This document shows positions 1 through 4,616 of a DNA stretch of 8,655 nucleotides, in pieces. The translations under genes and the position numbers were made by a program. Under the pieces are notes generated by a model. It worked only from the letters and a program-made list of their open reading frames with translations. It searched no databases and was not told where the DNA came from. This DNA is from Desulfobacteraceae bacterium (GTDB lineage Bacteria; Desulfobacterota; DSM-4660; Desulfatiglandales; Desulfatiglandaceae), in NCBI GenBank assembly GCA_030612945.1, contig JAUWMY010000087.1, positions 1 to 8,655 of the forward strand, read 5' to 3'. Position 1 is the stretch's first letter; each line of letters opens with the position of its first letter.

Positions 1-33
1 CCGACGGCGGGATCTTCGTTTCACTACGACAGG

Positions 34-284
34 CAAATTTCAAATGAATGCCAAATGACAAATGCTAAAAAATATGTAACCGTTCAAGGGTTGAAAGTTC
101 CATGGTTCACGGTTCAAGGTTAACTGATGAAAACTAAAACACCCCTGAACGCTGAACTGTGAACCTGACAACCTGAGTATTTACAGATAAATAACTGATC
201 GTTTTGGAAAACATTTTGACATTGGGGTTTTGGATTTGATTTGACATTTGGATTTTGTCATTTGAACTTTATTCAATAGGGCAT
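34..284. repeat. Long dispersed repeat, copy A (MITE-like, non-coding)
   Basis: This 251-bp block recurs in the same orientation at 4086-4338. By eye the copies differ at about nine substitutions plus a 2-base difference in an A-run (6 versus 8 A), so they are about 96% identical. No reading frame of useful length fits it. The left end carries CAAATTTCAAATGAATG; the right end carries roughly the reverse complement of the same theme (TTTGGATTTGATTTGACA and GTCATTTGAACTT), giving imperfect terminal inverted repeats. Inside, GGTTCACGGTTCA (104-116) pairs with TGAACTGTGAACC (153-165) as a 13-bp stem with one G-T pair and a 36-nt loop. I see no clear target-site duplication. A non-autonomous mobile element or a structured intergenic repeat are both possible. 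Confidence 0.8.
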
Positions 285-405
285 AGCATAAACCGATCTG
301 TGAAATTCTGTCTACTTTACATGAAAAAACGGAGCGAAGCGACTCCTTAACTTTAGTTCACTTTTAACTTTAGCTCACTTTTAACTTCTTTGGTTTAGAG
401 GTATC
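285..405 (+). promoter_or_regulatory. Leader region of the exbB-led operon, including a weak hairpin
   Basis: This is the unique sequence between repeat copy A and the first gene. It contains GGAGCGAAGCGACTCC (331-346), whose ends can form a 4-bp GGAG/CTCC stem with an 8-nt loop, and then a 17-bp tandem repeat. The ribosome site AGAGG (397-401) lies 4 nt before the first ATG. A TTGAAC (262-267) with TAGCAT (284-289) 16 nt downstream is the best promoter-like pair I found, straddling the end of the repeat, but it is weak. The region must carry the operon promoter if the gene order reflects one transcript, but the sequence does not fix its position. Confidence 0.35.
347..388. repeat. 17-bp tandem repeat, about 2.4 copies
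   Basis: TTAACTTTAGTTCACTT (347-363) is followed directly by TTAACTTTAGCTCACTT (364-380), which differs by one base, and then by a partial third unit beginning TTAACTT (381-388). The array ends about 9 nt before the ribosome binding site of the first gene, so it lies in the promoter or 5' leader. It could be a simple slippage repeat or a set of binding sites; nothing in the sequence decides between these. Confidence 0.75.
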
Positions 406-1020
406 ATGTTTGATTTGATTGTAAAGGGCGGCATTTTCATGTACCCAATTATCTTTTGTTCCATTGTAGCACTGGCCATTTTTCTGGAACGCTTGTGGGT
501 GCTGCGAAGGAAGAATATCATACCCCAGGACTTCGTCAACAACGTGGAAGGCCTGTTGAAGAAACAAAAGATCTCAGAAGCAGTTTTTTTGTGCCAAAAT
601 GATATATCGTCCATTGCCAAGATCTTTCTGGCCGGTTTAAGAAGTACCCAAAAGGGTATGTGGCTGGTCAAGGAAGCCATTGAGGAGAGAGGGAGCCGGG
701 AGGCAACGATCCTTGAAAAAAATGTTGGTATCCTGTCCACCATCGCCAATCTGACACCCTTGCTGGGACTTCTTGGCACGGTTTCGGGAATGATCAAGAC
801 CTTTAATGCAATATCAGTGCAGGGTATCGGCAACCCAGCCCCTCTTGCAGGTGGAATTGCCGAGGCGCTCATTACCACGGCGACCGGGCTGTGTATTGCA
901 ATACCGACCCTCGTATGTTATCGCTTTTTAAAGGATAAGGCGAGTTCCCTTATTTTTGAAATGGAAGAAAACTCCATCAGGCTTGTAGACCTGATGGATA
1001 ACTACAGCAATTCGAAGTAG
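406..1020 (+). CDS. exbB: MotA/TolQ/ExbB-family proton channel subunit
   Basis: The 204-residue product is a full-length ExbB/TolQ-type inner-membrane protein, which with ExbD/TolR forms a channel that turns proton flow into work on the cell envelope. It has three membrane segments: about 10-27, 107-130 and 151-175, with a cytoplasmic region of about 75 residues between the first two, as usual in the family. The conserved stretches are visible: TPLLGLLGTVSGMIKTF at 117-133, and GIAEALITTATGL at 150-162 with Thr residues facing the presumed channel. The ATG at 406 has AGAGG four nt upstream. The exbD-like gene starts 7 nt after the stop. The family is certain; ExbB versus TolQ is not, because there is no TonB, TolA, TolB or Pal gene beside it, so the symbol is a family label. 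Confidence 0.93.
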   Translation: MFDLIVKGGIFMYPIIFCSIVALAIFLERLWVLRRKNIIPQDFVNNVEGLLKKQKISEAVFLCQNDISSIAKIFLAGLRSTQKGMWLVKEAIEERGSREATILEKNVGILSTIANLTPLLGLLGTVSGMIKTFNAISVQGIGNPAPLAGGIAEALITTATGLCIAIPTLVCYRFLKDKASSLIFEMEENSIRLVDLMDNYSNSK

Positions 1021-1027
1021 TATAATC

Positions 1028-1444
1028 ATGCGATTTAAGAAAGCTAAGGATGAAGAGCCAAGGCTGGGTATTACACCGCTGATCGATATTGTCTTTTTAC
1101 TTCTGATCTTTTTTATGGTGACTTCTCATTTCCATATGGCTTCTGGTATTTCCATAAAACTGCCCAAGGTGACGCAGCGGGCGTTTAATAAAGACAGTGA
1201 AAAAATCACAATCATGATCGACAGAGAGGGCCGCACATATCTAAAGGGGGATATAATAGATCTTAAAAAACTTGCGACCGAGCTAAAGGATCTGGTTGTG
1301 AAGGAGGGCATGATTCACCTTCTTTTGGAGGCCGACAAAGACGTAGCTCACGGAAAAGTGGTTCAGGTTATGGACCTTGCAAAAAGAGCCGGGGTGTTAT
1401 CTATTATTATCGCAGCCGATTGGAAACCTGAAAAGGTGTTCTAA
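1028..1444 (+). CDS. exbD: ExbD/TolR-family biopolymer transport protein
   Basis: The 138-residue product is the partner of the preceding channel subunit. It has a short basic cytoplasmic start, one membrane segment (about 14-33) and a periplasmic domain. The signature TPLIDIVFLLLIFFMVTS spans 16-33 and includes Asp20, at the position of the proton-carrying aspartate of the family. The C-terminal part carries EADKDVAHGKVVQVMDLAKRAG (split here as EADKDVAH, GKVVQVMDLAKRAG; 101-122), typical of the ExbD periplasmic fold. The start lies 7 nt after the exbB stop with only a weak ribosome site, which suggests translational coupling. The length is normal. Whether it serves a TonB-type, Tol-type or other system cannot be told from the sequence. 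Confidence 0.93.
   Translation: MRFKKAKDEEPRLGITPLIDIVFLLLIFFMVTSHFHMASGISIKLPKVTQRAFNKDSEKITIMIDREGRTYLKGDIIDLKKLATELKDLVVKEGMIHLLLEADKDVAHGKVVQVMDLAKRAGVLSIIIAADWKPEKVF
1433..1438 (+). promoter_or_regulatory. Ribosome binding site fixing a TTG start for ftsB
   Basis: AAGGTG lies within the last codons of the exbD-like gene and ends 7 nt before the TTG at 1446-1448. The frame stays open back to an ATG at 1377, but that start would put 23 extra residues with no similarity to the family ahead of the basic N-terminus and would overlap exbD by 68 nt. The spacing supports TTG. Confidence 0.6.
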
Positions 1445-1445
1445 G

Positions 1446-1817
1446 TTGAAGCCTAAGAAAAGAAAGTTTTGGAAATTTGCACTGCTTATTCTGTGTTTCC
1501 TGGCGCCCCTTTTGGCCTGGCTGGGATTTGGCGACCATGGTCTTATCCACCTTTATCACAAAGAAATGGAACGACAGGCCCGCGTTGAGACAATACGCCA
1601 GCTTGCTGAGGAAAATCAGAGTATGCTTGAAGAGGTACGCCGTCTTCGCACTGACATGGAATACATAGAATCAGTGGCAAGAAAGGAACTTAACCTTATT
1701 AAACAAAACGAGATCGTCTACCGATTTGACAAAAAAGACAATCACGATAATACTGTAAAAGACATACAATCAGGGATATCAGAAAGGGAGGTACAGGGTG
1801 ATGGAGAAATCAAATGA
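1446..1817 (+). CDS. ftsB: FtsB/DivIC-family septum formation initiator
   Basis: The 123-residue product, counted from TTG, has the plan of FtsB/DivIC, a small bitopic protein that joins FtsL and FtsQ in the division complex. It has a basic cytoplasmic tail (KPKKRK), a membrane segment at about 10-28, a heptad-rich coiled coil at about 38-73, and the family's C-terminal motif YIESVARKELNLIKQNEIVY starting at 73 (compare the YIEExARxxLxMVKPGExVY pattern). The last 25 or so residues are a polar tail not needed in typical members, which are around 100 residues. The start lies 1 nt after the exbD stop, and the last 17 nt overlap the next gene. Family assignment is firm; that it is the cell's main FtsB is inferred. 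Confidence 0.85.
   Translation: MKPKKRKFWKFALLILCFLAPLLAWLGFGDHGLIHLYHKEMERQARVETIRQLAEENQSMLEEVRRLRTDMEYIESVARKELNLIKQNEIVYRFDKKDNHDNTVKDIQSGISEREVQGDGEIK
1785..1791 (+). promoter_or_regulatory. Strong ribosome binding site for the TPR gene
   Basis: AGGGAGG lies inside the 3' end of the ftsB-like gene. It is 6 nt before a GTG (1798) and 9 nt before an ATG (1801) in the same frame. ATG at 1801 is chosen as the start; GTG would add one residue only. Confidence 0.6.
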
Positions 1818-2805
1818 TCTTTTAGGCGAAATCTTAAACTATGGACCCTCACAGGGCACCTTTTTTTTGGTCCTCCAAAAGATGAAAGAAGAGGGACGGT
1901 CCAGCGAGGTTATCCGGGAATGTCAAAAGGCCCTCAGTCTCTACCCTGACGACCTTCACCTGCGCACCTTGCTGGCTGAATCTTACCTGGACATGGGATT
2001 TATCGGCCTGGCAGAAACAGAGCTTGCCACGGTTACTTCACGCCTCGGAGATCTGGCATCAGCATATAAGCTTCAGGCCGAGATTTACACCAAACAACAG
2101 AGGACTGAAGAGGCTGTTTGGGCATTGAACCAATACCTGGTACACAGACCGGATGATCATGACGCACTTGATCTCCTGGATAAGATAAAATCAGCAGCGG
2201 AAGGAGAAAAGCCCAAAGAGACGCAGGCCTTAGAGGGTTTTGCCCATACGGAAACGGAAGATGAGAGGATTGAAGAACAGTCAATAATAGGAACACCGGA
2301 GATCATTGAAGAAGTCGTAAGAGCCCCCGAAGAGGGTATTGAAAGTGAGCATGTGCTGGAATCCCCTGAAATATCCGAAGATGTATTACATCCACAAGAA
2401 GAAGATATATTGGAATCCGTAGTGATCCCTGAAGATATCACCCGTGCCTTAGAAGAGGATATTGAAGAAGAAGAAGTATTAGTTGCAGAATTACCTGAAG
2501 AACGGGCCGATCGGGAAGAGAAAGATGAATTTGCTGAGCTGGCAACAACTGAGCTTGCAGAAATCTACTACAATCAAGGACTAATCAATGAAGCCATAAA
2601 CACATATGAATTGGCCCTGTTAACCAACCCCGATGACAAAACTTCCATGGAACGTCTTGCTGAGTTAAAGGCCCTGAATGTTGATAATCCGGAGAAGCCG
2701 GAGCAACAGACTGCTGCGGATGACATCCTCAGGGAAAGAAAAAAAAGAATGATCACGGTTCTGGAAGAATGGATGGACAGGATACAGGGATTAAGCCATG
2801 CCTGA
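1801..2805 (+). CDS. TPR protein with long acidic linker
   Basis: The 334-residue product has no signal peptide or membrane segment, so it is probably cytoplasmic. Residues about 20-130 form tandem tetratricopeptide-like helical pairs (for example EVIRECQKALSLYPDD at 36-51, and TEEAVWALNQYLVHRPDD at 102-119). Residues about 135-245 are a very acidic, low-complexity linker with an irregular repeat of the form PE-I-E-V...EE. Residues 246-290 hold one more canonical TPR (LAEIYYNQGLINEAINTYEL, 252-271), and a charged helix ends the protein (LEEWMDRIQGL, 321-331). TPRs bind protein partners; the partner is unknown, though the neighbours suggest the Exb pair or FtsB. It overlaps ftsB by 17 nt and the next gene by 8 nt. 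No enzyme motif is seen. Confidence 0.85.
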   Translation: MEKSNDLLGEILNYGPSQGTFFLVLQKMKEEGRSSEVIRECQKALSLYPDDLHLRTLLAESYLDMGFIGLAETELATVTSRLGDLASAYKLQAEIYTKQQRTEEAVWALNQYLVHRPDDHDALDLLDKIKSAAEGEKPKETQALEGFAHTETEDERIEEQSIIGTPEIIEEVVRAPEEGIESEHVLESPEISEDVLHPQEEDILESVVIPEDITRALEEDIEEEEVLVAELPEERADREEKDEFAELATTELAEIYYNQGLINEAINTYELALLTNPDDKTSMERLAELKALNVDNPEKPEQQTAADDILRERKKRMITVLEEWMDRIQGLSHA

Positions 2806-3844
2806 TAAGACACTCAATTTTGACTTTGCAGCCACATGCATTGGAAGTGTGCCTTTTCAAGACATTGAAGACACTTGCCGGGACATCCTGAATCATCTGC
2901 CTGTAATGCCCTTTTGGCCTCAGTTTGTAAAACGCAGCCACTTGGAAGACATGATCATCCAATTCAGTGAGGGGCTCCCCCTCATGAGGATAATTGAAGA
3001 GAAAAGATCCCTTGTCATATCCGAAACAGGCAATACGGAATCGGAACTCGTTGCCTTTTATGAGTATTTCCTGGCCCAGGATACAGATCACTTCGCCATT
3101 GGTAGAGACTATGCCCCTGGGCTTTACACCCTTTTAGAAATCATTGACCAGGATGCGATCCAAAGTCCCTTTATAAAAGGTCAGACTGTCGGACCTGTCA
3201 CTTTTGCAGCGGCTGTCACCGATGTAAATGGCAATTCAGTGCTTCACAACCCCGAACTCCTGGAGGCCATGACTCAAGGCCTGGCCATTAAAGCACTCTG
3301 GCAGGTTCAAAAACTTGCCAGCTCCGGGAAAAAAACGGTCATTTTTCTGGATGAGCCCTACCTTTCCGGCTTTGGATCTGCCTTCACATCCATTCAACGC
3401 CACGAGGTCGTTGGTCTGCTTAGCACGGTCATCCATTACCTGAAAGATACCTCAGATACCCTGGTGGGCATTCATTGCTGCGGAAACACAGACTGGTCTA
3501 TGATCGCAAAGGCAGGCCCGGACATAATCAACTTTGATGCCTTTGAATTTATGGATTATTTCCTGCTTTATCCGGATGATATTGCGCGGTTTCTTAAGAA
3601 AGGCGGCACAGTGGCCTGGGGGATTGTCCCCACATCAAACTTCACCGGTGATGAATCAGTGGAAGATCTTTTTTCAAAACTTGAGGAGGGGTTCAACCGC
3701 ATTTATGGATGGGGCATTGATCCTGCCACACTCTCCAAAAGGTCCATTCTCACCCCGGCCTGCGGTATGGGTACCATGACACCGGAAGCCGCAAAAAGGG
3801 GCTTTGACCTTCTGGTAAACTTATCCCGAAAGCTAAAGGTTTAA
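2798..3844 (+). CDS. Core-MetE-like methionine synthase (UROD/MetE superfamily)
   Basis: The 348-residue product resembles only the C-terminal catalytic barrel of cobalamin-independent methionine synthase, which transfers a methyl group to homocysteine on zinc. Candidate zinc ligands are His226 and Cys228 (IHCCGN), Cys322 (TPACGMGTM) and an acidic residue. Glu250 lies 22 residues after Cys228, the spacing of Glu665 after Cys643 in E. coli MetE; Asp247 is an alternative. The FLDEPYLSGFG segment (183-193) matches the family's DEP motif. The N-terminal folate-related half of MetE (about 750 residues) is absent, as in the short archaeal and bacterial core-MetE forms, where the methyl donor is a methylated corrinoid protein. 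The ATG overlaps the TPR gene by 8 nt, with AGGGA 7 nt upstream. Another UROD-fold methyltransferase remains possible. Confidence 0.75.
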   Translation: MPDKTLNFDFAATCIGSVPFQDIEDTCRDILNHLPVMPFWPQFVKRSHLEDMIIQFSEGLPLMRIIEEKRSLVISETGNTESELVAFYEYFLAQDTDHFAIGRDYAPGLYTLLEIIDQDAIQSPFIKGQTVGPVTFAAAVTDVNGNSVLHNPELLEAMTQGLAIKALWQVQKLASSGKKTVIFLDEPYLSGFGSAFTSIQRHEVVGLLSTVIHYLKDTSDTLVGIHCCGNTDWSMIAKAGPDIINFDAFEFMDYFLLYPDDIARFLKKGGTVAWGIVPTSNFTGDESVEDLFSKLEEGFNRIYGWGIDPATLSKRSILTPACGMGTMTPEAAKRGFDLLVNLSRKLKV

Positions 3845-3871
3845 GAAAAATTCACTAAAAAAAGCGACTAA

Positions 3872-3906
3872 ATTCAACACCCACCCATAAAATGGGTGGC
3901 TTGAAT
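3872..3906. terminator. Candidate terminator hairpin after the operon
   Basis: CCACCCAT (3881-3888) and ATGGGTGG (3892-3899) form a perfect 8-bp stem around an AAA loop. It is extended by ATTCAA/TTGAAT (3872-3877 and 3901-3906) across a small asymmetric bulge. It starts 27 nt after the stop of the last operon gene. There is no T-run on the plus strand after it. An A-run at 3857-3863 gives a T-run on the minus strand, but 8 nt beyond the stem. It could act on either strand, be a transcript-stabilising stem, or be a remnant of a mobile-element end. Confidence 0.45.
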
Positions 3907-3960
3907 AGTGAACCAAAAGGGTACAAATATGTAAATAAAGTGAATTCGAATAACAAAGAC

Positions 3961-3989
3961 CAAAGCCCAAATTTCAAATGAATGACAAA
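3961..3989 (+). repeat. Solo copy of the repeat end motif
   Basis: This 29-nt stretch, starting CAAAGCCCAAATTTCAAATG, reappears at 4079-4107 with a single mismatch (CAAAGCTC). The latter is the left end of copy B plus 7 further nt. It is followed by related AT-rich sequence (AAAATGTCAAAATTTGG) and not by the rest of the long repeat. Confidence 0.65.
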
Positions 3990-4085
3990 ATCAAAATGTC
4001 AAAATTTGGAATTCATCGGTTCGTCACTTGTCTCACTTTTTTGGAGACAAAATAGATGTTGAAAATAAATCCAAATGCCAAAGCT

Positions 4086-4338
4086 CAAATTTCAAATGAA
4101 TGACAAATGCCAAATGCTAAAAAAAATATGTAACCGTTCAAGGGTTGAAAGTTCCATGGTTCACGGTTCAAGGTTAACTGATGAAAACTAAAACAACCCT
4201 GAACACTGAACTGTGAACCTGACAACTTGAGTATTTACAGATAAATAACTAATCCTTTTGGAAAACATTTTGACATTGGGGTTTTGGATTTGATTTGACA
4301 TTTGGATTTTATCATTTGAACTTTATTCCATAGGGCAT
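4086..4338. repeat. Long dispersed repeat, copy B (MITE-like, non-coding)
   Basis: This is the second copy of the 251-bp block at 34-284, in direct orientation and 253 bp long because of a longer A-run. Both ends match copy A through the terminal GGGCAT; beyond it the sequences diverge. The internal stem is kept without change (4158-4170 with 4207-4219), whereas several differences fall in the loop and outer arms. The pair brackets the five-gene operon. It lies downstream of both convergent genes here, so a shared promoter role for the two copies is unlikely. Confidence 0.8.
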
Positions 4339-4481
4339 CACAAATCACTATCTAACATGCATAGCAGAGCTGGGATCATCCCGCCACTGCGGTATGGTTT
4401 AAGGGATTAATTAAACAAATCACAAACAAACAAAGAGCAACCAGCAATCAGAAGCGAGTCAAGTTTGTACCAGGGTTTGAG

Positions 4482-4543
4482 TTTGAGCTTTGGGCTTTGA
4501 CATTCATTTGGTATTTGAGCTTTGAAATTTGACATTCAACCTA
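4482..4543 (-). repeat. Inverted run of the repeat end motif
   Basis: Read on the minus strand, this stretch contains CAAAGCTCAAATACCAAATG followed by AATGTCAAA and CAAAGCCCAAAGCTCAAA. These match the motif at 3961-3989 and at the left end of copy B in opposite orientation. With 3961-3989 it brackets copy B as an inverted pair, which suggests nested or degenerate copies of the same repeat family. Confidence 0.55.
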
Positions 4544-4598
4544 TTAAACACAAACAGGGCGTAATCCTCTTCTGGGGATAGAATAAATCCACGTCATC

Positions 4599-4612
4599 TG
4601 GGTGTACACCCA
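4599..4612. promoter_or_regulatory. Perfect 14-bp palindrome after the large minus-strand gene
   Basis: TGGGTGTACACCCA is a perfect palindrome ending 4 nt beyond the stop codon (4617-4619) of the minus-strand gene. As RNA it can form a 5-bp stem with a GUAC loop. No T-run follows on the minus strand, so a classic terminator is not well supported; a protein-binding site is an alternative. Confidence 0.3.
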
Positions 4613-4616
4613 TTAA

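Larger units (their letters stand above)
3845..4616. other. 772-bp non-coding spacer between convergent genes
   Basis: No credible gene is seen on either strand. The spacer is AT-rich and made largely of repeats: a hairpin (3872-3906), a short copy of the repeat end (3961-3989), a stem of TTGTCTC/GAGACAA (4028-4034 and 4044-4050), the long repeat copy B (4086-4338), an inverted run of the same motif (4482-4543) and a 14-bp palindrome (4599-4612). The part from 4339 to 4481 shows nothing recognisable apart from GGGATCATCCC (4372-4382), a short inverted repeat. Confidence 0.7.

Noticed and set aside
381..878. 165-codon open frame on the minus strand
   Set aside because: It lies wholly opposite the exbB-like gene, whose product matches a known family over its full length; the antisense protein has no recognisable features.
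406..1444. Flagellar motor pair MotA/MotB
   Set aside because: The first protein has three, not four, membrane segments and the second is a short ExbD/TolR type without the OmpA-like peptidoglycan-binding domain of MotB.
1377..1445. ATG start at 1377 for the ftsB-like gene
   Set aside because: It would overlap exbD by 68 nt and add 23 residues with no family similarity; the TTG at 1446 has a better-spaced ribosome site.
2157..2441. Ser-rich minus-strand frame of 94 codons
   Set aside because: It is the antisense of the Glu/Asp-rich linker codons of the TPR gene (GAA/GAT become TTC/ATC), which explains both its openness and its Ser/Ile bias.
2798..3844. Uroporphyrinogen decarboxylase (hemE)
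   Set aside because: The HxC...C zinc ligand pattern and TPACG motif fit MetE-type methyltransferases, and the usual HemE N-terminal substrate motif is not seen. The superfamily is shared.
34..4545. CRISPR-like array from the CAAATTTCAAATG repeats
   Set aside because: Units are unevenly spaced, in both orientations and degenerate; there is no regular repeat-spacer pattern.
3961..4545. A small protein or tRNA gene in the 772-bp spacer
   Set aside because: No frame with a ribosome site and sensible composition and no cloverleaf were found; the spacer is explained by repeats.
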